Below, one piece after another: positions 23,936 through 38,100 of a stretch of DNA of 64,000 nucleotides. Within the stretch, counting starts at the first letter, position 1, and each line of letters opens with the position of its first letter. Source of the DNA: Osedax frankpressi. Taxonomy: Eukaryota; Annelida; Polychaeta; Sabellida; Siboglinidae. The position numbers were made by a program, and so were the translations under genes. Under the pieces are notes generated by a model. The model had not been told where the DNA came from, did not search any database, and was given only the letters and a program-made list of their open reading frames with translations. The stretch lies in assembly GCA_964035775.1 (NCBI GenBank), contig OZ038314.1:4347871-4411870 (forward strand), written 5' to 3'.

Positions 23936-25422
23936 CCAGTATAATTAACTTATGATTATAAAATATGCTATATGTTATAAAAAGGCTTAGTTTGAAGGCT
24001 GTAAATCAACACTAACATTTCAATTTAATTACATCCTACATGCATGATTACATAATGTCAACAAATTATATAATAAGCTATTTTAATTATTTTGTCTTAT
24101 AATATTTGATGTTCAATATAGCCACAATTATACAATAGAATGATTCTATTATTATCTAGATATTTAATAAATAATTGCAATTATATAATATTTTGATCAC
24201 GGGACATCGATATATATATTATATATATTATTTAACATATATCAAAACCTTGTTATTCGAGGTTTTATACTATAATATCACTAGTGACATTTACTGAGTC
24301 ATACAGATTAATACAGTTAGATCATGCAAGTAGATAATTTAATTTTTTGCATTTAATTATTTCTTTTAAATTATTTTAATATTTTATTAATACTTCAAAG
24401 GATTCTACATAACTATTACATCATTGTATTTTCTGGCTATATATGGTAATTCAATATATATGGTATATTTAATATACTATGTAGAAATATTAGTTTTATA
24501 ATATATATGTCTATTTAGTTAACATATATGATGTATTAACTTTAAAAGTGTGCATGCTATTATATGCATATACTATTCTTACATCTTATGCTTAATAATG
24601 AATATAATAAATATTATATTATAGTATAAATACAATAGTATAAAAGTATAATATAATATGATATTATACTATTATATCATTATAGTAGAATATATAGAAT
24701 ACATTCTATTTATCTGTTATGTTATATAAAATATGTTTTATTAGGTGTAGTTTTAAATCATCGATCTTCATGAATCACATGTGTATAGTTGATAGGATAT
24801 ATTTTATTAATTGCATTATTGTACATATTATTTTATATATCGTGGCATTACCCCCAGAATTTTCACGTGAAATTTCCGTATATTTCTAACTCTCGTTAAA
24901 GTGAATTTCAACCGAATATATATTATTTTATATATTGATTGCATGTTCAAATAAATGCGAACAATGATTTCGAATGCATGCCTAAAGATGTTTTTACACT
25001 TAGTGAGATGATGTCAAAAAATGAATCCAAATAGAATTGAGTCGGAATAATGATTATATTATAGGATGTATATTAACATTTAATCCAGATTCGGTTTTTG
25101 TTACCATTGTTATTTTTAATTTAAGTTAAATTTTACATTTTTAATTTGAATTTCTAAATAAATAAGTATACACTGTAAACAAAGAGTTTAAAATAAAGAC
25201 AAACATAGACATATAAATGAAAATAAATAATATTTTTATTTTATTTGAAATAATTAAACTTGTATAAGTAAATAATAGATTTTGGTTAGAATTAAACTAA
25301 ACTACTATATCCTAATCTAATGAGCTTTATGTTTATAACATTGTCTGTTTTTAATTTATTTATAGGAAAGAGAATAAATGCAGTACACAAAAGTATAATA
25401 TGTACAACATATTACAATATTG
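23936..25422. other. Spacer upstream of the truncated H2A, unit 3
   Basis: Same as 12518-14004, including the C allele at 24714 shared with unit 2. No gene seen. Confidence 0.75.
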
Positions 25423-25574
25423 TCAGCTAGTAGTGTTTAATTAGAAGTGCTGAGCTAGTAGTGTTCAACTAGTAGTGTTGAGCTAGTAGTGTTCGGCTAG
25501 TAGTGTTTAATTAGTAGTGCTGAGCTAGTAGTGTTTAATTAGTAGTGCTGAGCTAGTAGTGTTGAGCTAGTAGT
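25423..25574. repeat. Short 14-bp minisatellite patch, unit 3
   Basis: Same unit order as 2573-2724. Confidence 0.93.
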
Positions 25575-26230
25575 GAACACTAATAGTTGAATGTCCTATA
25601 CGAGAAGTAGTGAATGATTTATAGTGTCATACATTTGTATTCAAATATAATATATGAAATTACTAGAAAATTACGTTATTACATATGCAATTCACTATAT
25701 GCTTGTGATAGACTCTCTTATAATACCTTTGATTTTATTTGTACGTTATTCAAATTGTGATACTAAACGATTTTTTTTGTTCGAAAATGTAGCTGCAAAT
25801 TAAAATATTACTAATATTATTAAAATATTTCTGTATTAATATTTGCCGATATAATAGAATTATTATTTTGATATTATTTAAAATATATTTTTCATATATT
25901 TTAATTAGATAACTTAATATATATCACAACGTATTACGTATGTATAATTAACGAATGAAATTTAATGATGATATTTTATTAGATATTACATATATTACAT
26001 TTAATTAAATTAACCAAGGCACTTGAATTTATTATCATTATATCGATATGCATTACTAAAACTAATATAAATAAGAAATCAATAAAACGAAGAGTTCTTG
26101 GAAAATATACTTTTTTTTTATTAATTAAGATATATAATTATGAGTACATCGATTATATTCATTTATTATAAATTATATGGTAATTAAATATAATAGGAAT
26201 GAAATTAATTTTAAACTGTAGAATATTGGT

Positions 26231-26246
26231 AGCCCTAAAAAGGGCT
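26231..26246 (-). terminator. Histone 3' stem-loop of H2A, unit 3
   Basis: Perfect AGCCCTTTTTAGGGCT on the minus strand. Confidence 0.93.
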
Positions 26247-26269
26247 GGTTTTTAAAATGGGTAAATAAA

Positions 26270-26647
26270 TTAAGTAGACTTAGCAGTTTTCTTTGGAAGC
26301 AATACAGCTTGAATGTTAGGCAACACACCTCCTTGAGCAATTGTCACTCCAGCTAAAAGTTTGTTTAACTCTTCATCGTTTCGAATAGCCAATTGAAGAT
26401 GACGAGGTATAATTCTAGATTTCTTATTATCTCGAGCAGCATTTCCAGCCAATTCTAAAATTTCGGCAGCCAAGTACTCCATAACTGCGGCCAGGTATAC
26501 TGGTGCTCCGGCACCGACACGTTTAGCGTAGTTACCTTTACGCAAATGACGGTGAATACGACCCACTGGGAACTGAAGTCCGGCTCTCGAGGAACGAGTC
26601 TTTGACTTTACTCCCTTAGCTTTTCCTCCTTTACCTCTGCCTGACAT
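26270..26647 (-). CDS. H2A: Histone H2A, full length, unit 3
   Basis: 125 residues, same protein as units 1 and 2. One silent change is visible in a serine codon of the RSSR segment (TCG to TCC). Here the upstream open frame seen in the other units is interrupted in the promoter (CATAATGC replaces CAAGGC), which confirms MSGRGKGGK as the true start. It is divergent from H4 across 266 bp. Confidence 0.97.
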   Translation of the reverse strand: MSGRGKGGKAKGVKSKTRSSRAGLQFPVGRIHRHLRKGNYAKRVGAGAPVYLAAVMEYLAAEILELAGNAARDNKKSRIIPRHLQLAIRNDEELNKLLAGVTIAQGGVLPNIQAVLLPKKTAKST

Positions 26648-27225
<578 letters not shown>

Positions 27226-27271
27226 TACATTTTGCCGGTTTTCAATTTAATACTTTTAAAAAAAACAAATC

Positions 27272-27287
27272 AGCCCTTTTTAGGGCT
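27272..27287 (+). terminator. Histone 3' stem-loop of H4, unit 3
   Basis: Perfect AGCCCTTTTTAGGGCT followed by ACCAAA. Confidence 0.93.
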
Positions 27288-27916
27288 ACCAAATTTAACT
27301 GTTTATCACCGTATACTTTATCTAGTATAAATTAATTGTATATTGTGTAATTAGTTGAACAATTATATTCTTAATTACGCCGTTCCCTCATTTTATTATA
27401 AAATAATTACTGAAAACAAGGTTCTATAAATTGCTCGATATTAAAGTTATGGTATATACTGATAATATTAGATACATATTACTTTTGATATAATATAACT
27501 ATTAATTTTATATATTACGATTTGAAAAATTAAATATGATAATTCTCCTATATAATAAATATGTATTCACTTATATGTTTTTATCTATCTATTTTAATAA
27601 ATAATTCAATAAAGACATTAGAAACTAAGTAGAATCAGTTATTTGTATATTGAATCTATATGCTAGTGAAATTAAAATCAAATTAATTTTGTTTTAATAA
27701 TTTCTTTTATTAAACTTATTATATGGTAATCCCAAGTTTTATCTAAACAAATATATATATATATATTACGATTCACTTTTTATCAATATAAATAGATTAT
27801 TAAATACATTTTTAATTATTATAAATATATAATCATAGATTTATAATATCAAAAAATAATGAAATGTGAATAAAAATGTGATAAAAACATACTACCAACA
27901 CAAACTCTCATTGTTT

Positions 27917-28192
27917 GGTTAGCACCTTATATATATATAATTCATGACTCCGATTGGTTTATTTCAACTAACCGTTAATTATCAAGGTTATAGGATATAT
28001 TTGCGCGGGTAATGAAATACGAATTCTAACATCTGATTGGTTATTAAATACAAACAAAGGAAACGGTTAATCTATTCAACTGTTGAAACATTACAAAACA
28101 CGAAGATTTATATTATAAAATGTAAATATGACACGCCAACATCTACCCGTTATATATTCATCTTAATAATTTATTTATCATATATAAACCTT
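27917..28192. promoter_or_regulatory. Promoter-like island, unit 3
   Basis: All CCAAT, E2F-like, Myb-like and TATA sites are kept. The only nearby change seen is ACACGCCAAC for ACACACCAAC at about 28131-28140, outside the motifs. Confidence 0.45.
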
Positions 28193-30300
28193 TAATTAAT
28201 AATTATAAAAATAAAATATTTAATACTTAAAGATAATAGTCTAAACGTACTAGAACATACATAAGTCATGTATTGTGAATATAATATACTACTATGATAT
28301 ACTTTTCCTCCGATATATTTACGTGCGGTTTGTTTAATACGAGCTATAGAAAATAAAATAAAATAATATATATAATAACAAATGCCTAAACAAAATTAAA
28401 GCGCAAAGTTATGCAAGAAATGTGCATATGTTGTCACTTGTCCAAACCCAGTTATTTCAATTTGTATCTATATACAACGACTTTTAACGCATTTATTGTA
28501 ACTCATTAAACTTACAAATTATTGAGTTTATCTTTAGGATATATGGTAATGTATTAATAATAGTAAGGACTAAACGAAATAAAATTAAAGAGTAATTTCT
28601 TATATCTATAAATAAAAATTGAAATTCTGTTGAAATATCTATAATTTTTGATTTAACTTGTTTTCAATATTTAAATTATTAATATTTGTTTCACTAATTT
28701 AATTATAATAAATTAACTATTCATTATTTCGAAGTGTACGTATGCGTATTTACATCAGATATCTATTATGTGTATATTACTATATTACAAATATAAATTA
28801 AATTAATTAAATTCATTAAATGAGTTGTTTACGATGTAATATAATATTTCTTATATTAATTTTCATAGAGTTTATTAATTTACAGATGTATAATTATTTT
28901 AATATTTTATGTAAAGGTTATCCAAATCTAATTCATTATTATCCAAATCTAATTCAGTAAAATAAACACACATATTTTCTGAATATTGTCAATACATACA
29001 TATATATGCCCGTTTAATTATTGCATCTAGTTATATTTAATTATTCGCATATACAATTTAGATATTTAGCATAAATACACATACGTATCTATTTAATATA
29101 TACACATATTTATATAAATATGTATTTAATGTATAGTATATACCTCATATATTAATAATATATATAATACAAAAATACACGAATACATATCAACACATGC
29201 CCATACACATAAACAAATATATAAGAACACACACACACACATACATTTATATTTGAAATTTCCAATATAATACAGAAAAACTATTAGAAATATAAATTTA
29301 CAATATGTCTTAAATATATATGGTGCATACGAACTACATGTTTACTAAACATATATGATGCATATGAACTACATGTTTTATATTTGATATTTAATATGTA
29401 TATATATATATCTATTAATTTATATAAATATTATTTATACATTCATTGATGTTGCTGCATATTGATTTACCACTTGTATAACATCAATATACAATACTAA
29501 TAAATCATTTACTGAATTACTTACATAATATTTACCAATAATATATATTGTATATATTATATTTAATTTATATAGTTATTTATGTATGCTTTATATATAA
29601 TATATATATATATATTAGACTTTAATTCTTCATAGTTTACCGATTCACCCATAAATCAATATAATTCTATTAATAAACATAAGTTATACATATATCAGTC
29701 ATATTATTAAGAATATACTTTTAGAATTTTTATATTTTATTTTAGAATCAACTACCGTATAATTTGAATTCGCAATTGAAAGGACTATATCCAAACTTTT
29801 AACTTGCCTGAATAAAATAGTGTAATTTATAAATATTATATTTAGATGGTTACATTGTGATTTTATCCATCAAACAAAATTTACTATAATTTGCAACATG
29901 TCATTTATTTACCATTTAATTAATTAAAAAATGGCACAAATTTAAATCAAATTTGTATACAGTGTTGCTAAATAATATGATCATATACTGGGCCTCATTC
30001 TCACATGAGTTATTATAGTTTATTAAGGTGATTTATTTTGATAGAAAGAGAAATTTTATTCATTATCTTTGAAATGATTGCAAATTTCCTGATTACAAGT
30101 AACGTAAAATGCTTCTCCTAGAGCGCAACACGTCAACATTATGCTAAAACATTTGTCATGTTAGTGTTCCCGATAACTGTAGAAACACCTTGTATACTAT
30201 AAGGTACCCCGTATATATAATGCAGTATCCTCTACATCCAACGTAGAACTCCTATATTATATAGCACCAATTCTGAATGCTCATTCGTGGATTTCAACTA

Positions 30301-30471
30301 ATGTCATTGCTCTTTCAGAATTCTCTTCGTTAGCGAGTGCCACATGGAGGAGTACCTCACGAACACCGAGTCTGTAAATCTCTGCGATTCACCTGAACCA
30401 CTGTGAGGCCTAAACATCATAGAAATCACTGACTACCTAACGGTTGGTATTTTTTACTAATAAAGATATAT
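30301..30471 (+). pseudogene. Decayed histone H3-like relic, unit 3
   Basis: Same sequence as at 7570-7740, with the same broken frame. Confidence 0.38.
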
Positions 30472-32177
30472 CGCTTACATATATAATGTTGAGCTTGGGA
30501 ATGTAGGAACAATAAGTTGGGAACATTTTCTATATTAATTTATGTTTTAAATGATATGTCATATGTAAGATATTATAATATAAATAGGATATATAAAGTG
30601 TCAATATGAAACATAACATATGTGATACGGTAACTTTTCTAATGTAACTCTTTTTATTAATTAAAATAATGATATAAAAATAAATTTTTAATTATTTGTT
30701 ATTTATTAAATTGTTTTAGATAAGTTATTTACTACAAATATATTTTAATAATATATTTAAATATATTTGTTATTTGTAAACTTTTCATTCGATTTAGGTT
30801 GTAATAATTAATTCATAGAATTGTTTCAGATATTAACACAATGTTTTTTTAGTGTTACGGTGTTAATTGCAGTATTACCGGGGAAATATTCAATGAATAT
30901 GAGTCATCAACACAAAACAATTCATCTTGGACTTCGCTATAGTGAGTCGGTTGGCTTTTAACATGATTTGAACTGACTACGAATCTTAGTGGTAAGATTT
31001 CTAACTATTACATCTAAATTAAGTATATAAATGTTATAATTTATAATATATCATTTTGTTGTGAACTGCTTAAAAGCAGTCAAATATTTTTAAAATTAAT
31101 TTTGCTTTATTATTTAATTTAGTTATTTCTTGCTAAAGTATTAGATTTTTTATATTCAAAACTTTAAATATTTATTAGAATTTCACTGAACCTGAACATG
31201 CATAAGAAACATCAACAGATATTCAAGATTCAATAAATACTTCTCAAAATTGAATTAATTAATGAGGTTAGTATGTCTTATAATATTGATTTATTGCAGG
31301 CTTTTTCCCAAAATAAAAAACGGATCTAATTTGATTGATATATTTATTTTTTTAATTCGGTTGTTTATATTCCATCTTTGCTTTCAATATTTCATGTATA
31401 TAATTTACATACAATTAATAACTAATTAACGTGGCCTTGTAACAATATAAAAAATTAACAAAACATGTGATGAAAGTAAAAATGTCTACAAATTATTACG
31501 TATTAAATATTATAAATAAATGTATATTAAAATTTATAACATACTTAATTAAATATAGGTAAATGTTATATAATCAACACAAAAAATGAATTTGTCCTTC
31601 AATAAGATGTCTTTAATGAGAGAACTTCAAACTTCCTGGTGACCTTGAGATAACTCGTTATGACATTTGATTCAATGACCTCATCTAGCATACAGTAATT
31701 GGATTCAACTGCTGGTTTTGAATTGAATTCACTTTAAATTTATATAATTTTTTTTAACTTCTTAAATATTTTTATTAAATTCATCTAAGATATAGAGAAA
31801 ATGTATATAAATTAAATTCTGATTAAATTGATTATTTATATATATACCATAATTGAATAATTTAATAAAATAATATATCATGTAGTATATGAAATTTACC
31901 AAAATGTTATTAATATGCATTGCATTTTAATTTAGAAAAGAAATAAGGATACTATCGAGGTATTGGCCAATAAAATTGAGGTAAAATTGCATTCAGACAG
32001 AGGTACAATGAAACAACTGGAACTGCAAAAGAAGATAATTTAGTTTTTAAGATATTATAAAAAATCAAGTTAAATTTTCAATATTAATATTCGTTTATTA
32101 TTTTATATTAATATAAATTTTAATAAATCGATATTTGATCAAATCTATAAATTAGTTTTTTGTTTTAAATAATTTTT

Positions 32178-35100
32178 AGTGCTAGTTGTGTTCAGCTATT
32201 AGTGTTGGGCTAGTAGTGTTCAACTAGTAGTATTCAGCTAGTAGTATTCAGCTAGTAGTGTTCAGTTAGTAGTGTTTAGCTAGTAGTGTTGAGCTAGTAG
32301 TGTTGAGCTAGTAGTGTTGAGCTAGTAGTGTTGAGCTAGTAGTGTTCAGTTAGTAGTGTTTAGCTAGTAGTGTTTAGCTAGTAGTGTTGAGCTAGTAGTG
32401 TTGAGCTAGTAGTGTTCAGTTAGTAGTGTTCAGCTAGTAGTGTTCATCTAGTAGTATTGAGTTATTAGTGTTGGGCTAGTAGTGTTCAGCTAGTAGTGTG
32501 CAGCTAGTAGTGTTGAGTTAATAGTATTCAGTTATTAGTGTTGGGCTAGTAGTGTTGAGTTATTAGTGTTGAGTTATTAGTGTTGGGCTAGTAGTGTTGA
32601 GTTATTAGTGTTGGGCTAGTAGTGTTCAGCTAGTAGTGTTCAGCTAGTAGTATTGAGTTATTAGTGTTGGGCTAGTAGTATTCAGCTAGTAGTGTTGAGC
32701 TAGTAGTGTTGAGCTAATAGTGTTCAGCTAGTAGTGTTGAGTTAATAGTGTTGAGTTATTAGTGTTGGGCTAGTAGTGTTCAGCTAGTAGTGTTGAGCTA
32801 GTAGTGTTTAGCTAGTAGTGTTGAGCTATTAGTGTTTAGCTAGTAGTGTTGAGTTATTAGTGTTCAGTTAGTAGTATTCAGTTAGTAGTGTTGAGCTAGT
32901 TGTGTTGAGCTAGTAGTGTTGAGTTAATAGTTTTCAGCTAGTAGTGTTGAGTTATTAGTGTTGGGCTAGTAGTGTTGAGCTAGTAGTGTTCAGTTAGTAG
33001 TGTTGAGCTATTAGTGTTGAGCTAGTAGTGTTGAGCTATTAGTGTTGAGCTAGTAGTGTTGAGCTATTAGTGTTGGGCTAGTAGTGTTTAGCTGTAGTGT
33101 TCAACTAGTAGTGTTGAGCTAGTAGTGTTGAGCTAGTAGTGTTGAGCTAGTAGTGTTGAGCTATTAGTGTTGAGCTAGTAGTGTTGAGCTAGTAGTGTTG
33201 AGCTAGTAGTGTTGAGCTAGTAGTGTTAAGCTAGTAGTGTTGAGCTATTAGTGTTGGGCTAGTAGTGTTCAGCTAGTAGTGTTCAGCTAGTAGTATTGAG
33301 TTATTAGTGTTGGGCTAGTAGTATTCAGCTAGTAATGTTGAGTTAATAGTTTTCAGCTAGTAGTGTTCAGCTATTAGTGTTCAGCTAGTAGTGTTCAGCT
33401 AGTAGTGTTCAGCTAGTAGTATTCATCTATTAGTGTTGGGCTATTAGTGTTCAGCTAGTAGTGTACAGCTAGTAGTGTTGAGTTAATAGTATTCAGTTAG
33501 TAGTGTTGGGCTAGTAGTGTTGAGTTATTAGTGTTGAGTTATTAGTGTTGGGCTAGTAGTGTTCAGCTAGTAGTGTACAGCTAGTAGTGTTGAGTTAATA
33601 GTATTCAGTTAGTAGTGTTGGGCTAGTAGTGTTGAGTTATTAGTGTTGGGCTAGTAGTGTTCAGCTAGTAGTGTTCAGCTAGTAGTATTGAGTTATTAGT
33701 GTTGGGCTAGTAGTATTCAGCTAGTAGTGTTGAGTTAATAGTGTTGAGTTATTAGTGTTGGGCTAGTAGTGTTCAGCTAGTAGTGTTGAGCTAGTAGTGT
33801 TTAGCTAGTAGTGTTGAGCTATTAGTGTTTAGCTAGTAGTGTTGAGTTATTAGTGTTCAGTTAGTAGTATTCAGTTAGTAGTGTTGAGCTAATAGTGTTC
33901 AGCTAGTAGTGTTGAGTTAATAGTGTTGAGTTATTAGTGTTGGGCTAGTAGTGTTCAGCTAGTAGTGTTGAGCTAGTAGTGTTTAGCTAGTAGTGTTGAG
34001 CTATTAGTGTTTAGCTAGTAGTGTTGAGTTATTAGTGTTCAGTTAGTAGTATTCAGTTAGTAGTGTTGAGCTAGTAGTGTTGAGCTAGTAGTGTTGAGTT
34101 AATAGTTTTCAGCTAGTAGTGTTCAGCTATTAGTGTTCAGCTAGTAGTGTTCAGCTAGTAGTGTTCAGCTAGTAGTGTTCAGCTAGTAGTGTTCATCTAG
34201 TAGTATTGAGTTATTAGTGTTGGGCTAGTAGTGTTCAGCTAGTAGTGTACAGCTAGTAGTGTTGAGTTAATAGTATTCAGTTAGTAGTGTTGGGCTAGTA
34301 GTGTTGAGTTATTAGTGTTGAGCTAGTAGTGTTGAGCTAATAGTGTTCAGCTAGTAGTGTTGAGTTAATAGTGTTGAGTTATTAGTGTTGGGCTAGTAGT
34401 GTTCAGCTAGTAGTGTTTAGCTATTAGTGTTGGGCTAGTAGTGTTTAGCTAGTAGCGTTCAGATAGTAGTGTTCAGCTAGTAGTGTTCAGCTAGTAGTGT
34501 TCAGCTAGTAGTGTTTAGCTAGTAGTGTTGAGCTAGTAGTGTTAAGCTAGTAGTGTTGAGCTAGTAGTGTTCAGCTAGTAGTGTTGAGCTAGTAGTGTTC
34601 AGTTAGTAATGTTCAGCTAGTAGTGTTCAGCTAGTAGTGTACAGCTAGTAGTGATGAGTTATTAGTGTTGAGCTAGTAGTGTTGAGCTAGTAGTGTTGAG
34701 CTAGTAGTGTTCAGCTAGTAGTGTTGAGCTAGTAGTGTTGAGCTATTAGTGTTGAGTTAGTAGTGTTGAGCTAGTAGTGTTGAGCTAGTAGTGTTGAGTT
34801 ATTAGTGTTGGGCTAGTAGTGTTCAGCTAGTAGTGTTCAGCTAGTAGTATTGAGTTATTAGTGTTGGGCTAGTAGTGTTGAGTTAGTAGTGTTGAGCTAG
34901 TAGTGTTGAGCTAGTAGTGTTGAGTTAATAGTGTTGAGCTAGTAATGTTCATCTAGTAGTGTTGAGTTATTAGTGTTGGGCTAGTAGTGTTTAGCTAGTA
35001 GTGTTCAGCTAGTAGTGTTCAGCTAGTAGTGATGAGTTATTAGTGTTGAGCTAGTAGTGTTGAGCTAGTAGTGTTGAGCTAGTAGTGTACAGCTAGTAGT

Positions 35101-38100
35101 GTTGAGCTAGTAGTGTTTAGCTGTAGTGTTAAGCTAGTAGTGTTGAGCTAGTAGCGTTCAGATAGTAGTGTTCAGCTAGTAGTGTTCAGCTAGTAGTGTT
35201 CAGCTAGTAGTGTTGAGCTAGTAGTGTTCAGCTAGTAGTGTTGAGCTAGTAGTGTTTAGCTAGTAGTGTTCAGCTAGTAGTGTTCAGCTAGTAGTGTACA
35301 GCTAGTAGTGATGAGTTATTAGTGTTGAGCTAGTAGTGTTGAGCTAGTAGTGTTGAGCTAGTAGTGTTGAGCTAGTAGTGTTGAGCTAGTAGTGTTGAGC
35401 TAGTAGTGTTGAGCTAGTAGTGTTTAGCTGTAGTGTTAAGCTAGTAGTGTTGAGCTAGTAGCGTTCAGATAGTAGTGTTCAGCTAGTAGTGTTGAGCTAG
35501 TAGTGTTGAGCTAGTAGTGTTTAGCTAGTAGTGTTGAGCTAGTAGTGTTAAGCTAGTAGTGTTGAGCTAGTAGTGTTCAGCTAGTAGTGTTGAGCTAGTA
35601 GTGTTCAGTTAGTAGTGTTCAGCTAGTAGTGTTCAGCTAGTAGTGTACAGCTAGTAGTGATGAGTTATTAGTGTTGAGCTAGTAGTGTTGAGCTAGTAGT
35701 GTTGAGCTAGTAGTGTTGAGCTAGTAGTGTTGAGCTAGTAGTGTTTAGCTGTAGTGTTGAGCTAGTAGTGTTGAGCTAGTAGCGTTCAGCTAGTAGTGTT
35801 CAGCTAGTAGTGTTAAGCTAGTAGTGTTAAGCTAGTAGTGTTGAGCTAGTAGTGTTGAGCTAGTAGTGTTCAGTTAGTAGTGTTCAGCTAGTAGTGTTGA
35901 GCTAGTAGTGTTTAGCTAGTAGTGTTCAGTTATTAGTGTTGAGCTAGTAGTGTTGAGCTAGTAGTGTTCAGCTAGTAGTGTTGAGCTAGTAGTGTTCAGC
36001 TAGTAGTGTTCAGCTATTAGTGTTGAGCTATTAGTGTTTAGCTGTAGTGTTCAACTAGTAGTGTTGAGCTAGTAGTGTTGAGCTATTAGTGTTGAGCTAG
36101 TAGTGTTGAGCTATTAGTGTTGGGCTAGTAGTGTTTAGCTGTAGTGTTCAACTAGTAGTGTTGAGCTAGTAGTGTTGAGCTAGTAGTGTTGAGCTAGTAG
36201 TGTTGAGCTATTAGTGTTGAGCTAGTAGTGTTGAGCTAGTAGTGTTGAGCTAGTAGTGTTGAGCTAGTAGTGTTAAGCTAGTAGTGTTGAGCTATTAGTG
36301 TTGAGCTAGTAGTGTTGAGCTAGTAGTGTTGAGCTAGTAGTGTTGAGCTAGTAGTGTTGAGCTAGTAGTGTACAGCTAGTAGTGTTAAGTTATTAGTGTT
36401 GAGCTAGTAGTGTTGAGCTAGTAGTGTTGAGCTAGTAGTGTTGAGCTAGTAGTGTTGAGCTAGTAGTGTTGAGCTAGTAGTGTTGAGCTAGTAGTGTTTA
36501 GCTGTAGTGTTCAACTAGTAGTGTTGAGCTAGTAGTGTTGAGCTATTAGTGTTGAGCTAGTAGTGTTGAGCTATTAGTGTTGGGCTAGTAGTGTTTAGCT
36601 GTAGTGTTCAACTAGTAGTGTTGAGCTAGTAGTGTTGAGCTAGTAGTGTTGAGCTAGTAGTGTTGAGCTATTAGTGTTGAGCTAGTAGTGTTGAGCTAGT
36701 AGTGTTGAGCTAGTAGTGTTGAGCTAGTAGTGTTAAGCTAGTAGTGTTGAGCTATTAGTGTTGAGCTAGTAGTGTTGAGCTAGTAGTGTTGAGCTATTAG
36801 TATTGAGTTAGTAGTGTTGAGCTAGTAGTGTTGAGCTAGTAGTGTTGAGTTAATAGTGTTGAGCTAGTAGTGTTGAGCTAGTAGTGTTGAGTTATTAGTG
36901 TTGGGCTAGTAGTGTTCAGCTAGTAGTGTTGAGCTAGTAGTGTTCAGCTAGTAGTGTTCAGCTAGTAGTGTTGAGCTAGTAGTGTTTAGCTAGTAGTGTT
37001 GAGCTAGTAGTGTTAAGCTAGTAGTGTTGAGCTAGTAGTGTTCAGCTAGTAGTGTTGAGCTAGTAGTGTTCAGTTAGTAGTGTTCAGCTAGTAGTGTTCA
37101 GCTAGTAGTGTACAGCTAGTAGTGATGAGTTATTAGTGTTGAGCTAGTAGTGTTGAGCTAGTAGTGTTGAGCTAGTAGTGTTCAGCTAGTAGTGTTGAGC
37201 TAGTAGTGTTGAGCTATTAGTGTTGAGTTAGTAGTGTTGAGCTAGTAGTGTTGAGCTAGTAGTGTTGAGTTATTAGTGTTGGGCTAGTAGTGTTCAGCTA
37301 GTAGTGTTGAGTTAATAGTGTTGAGCTAGTAATGTTCATCTAGTAGTGTTGAGTTATTAGTGTTGGGCTAGTAGTGTTTAGCTAGTAGTGTTCAGCTAGT
37401 AGTGTTCAGCTAGTAGTGATGAGTTATTAGTGTTGAGCTAGTAGTGTTGAGCTAGTAGTGTTGAGCTAGTAGTGTACAGCTAGTAGTGTTGAGCTAGTAG
37501 TGTTTAGCTGTAGTGTTAAGCTAGTAGTGTTGAGCTAGTAGCGTTCAGATAGTAGTGTTCAGCTAGTAGTGTTCAGCTAGTAGTGTTCAGCTAGTAGTGT
37601 TGAGCTAGTAGTGTTCAGCTAGTAGTGTTGAGCTAGTAGTGTTTAGCTAGTAGTGTTCAGCTAGTAGTGTTCAGCTAGTAGTGTACAGCTAGTAGTGATG
37701 AGTTATTAGTGTTGAGCTAGTAGTGTTGAGCTAGTAGTGTTGAGCTAGTAGTGTTGAGCTAGTAGTGTTGAGCTAGTAGTGTTGAGCTAGTAGTGTTGAG
37801 CTAGTAGTGTTGAGCTAGTAGTGTTGAGCTAGTAGTGTTGAGCTAGTAGTGTTTAGCTGTAGTGTTAAGCTAGTAGTGTTGAGCTAGTAGCGTTCAGATA
37901 GTAGTGTTCAGCTAGTAGTGTTGAGCTAGTAGTGTTGAGCTAGTAGTGTTGAGCTAGTAGTGTTTAGCTAGTAGTGTTGAGCTAGTAGTGTTAAGCTAGT
38001 AGTGTTGAGCTAGTAGTGTTCAGCTAGTAGTGTTGAGCTAGTAGTGTTCAGTTAGTAGTGTTCAGCTAGTAGTGTTCAGCTAGTAGTGTACAGCTAGTAG

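Larger units (their letters stand above)
27288..32177. other. Long AT-rich spacer of unit 3
   Basis: Collinear with 4435-9449 but about 120 bp shorter, mainly through having one copy of the 110-bp repeat (about 29127-29236). Its private variants (a longer TATATATATA near 27753, loss of one AAATTTGAAA-like repeat near 28615) are shared with the fourth spacer copy, not with units 1-2. Confidence 0.85.
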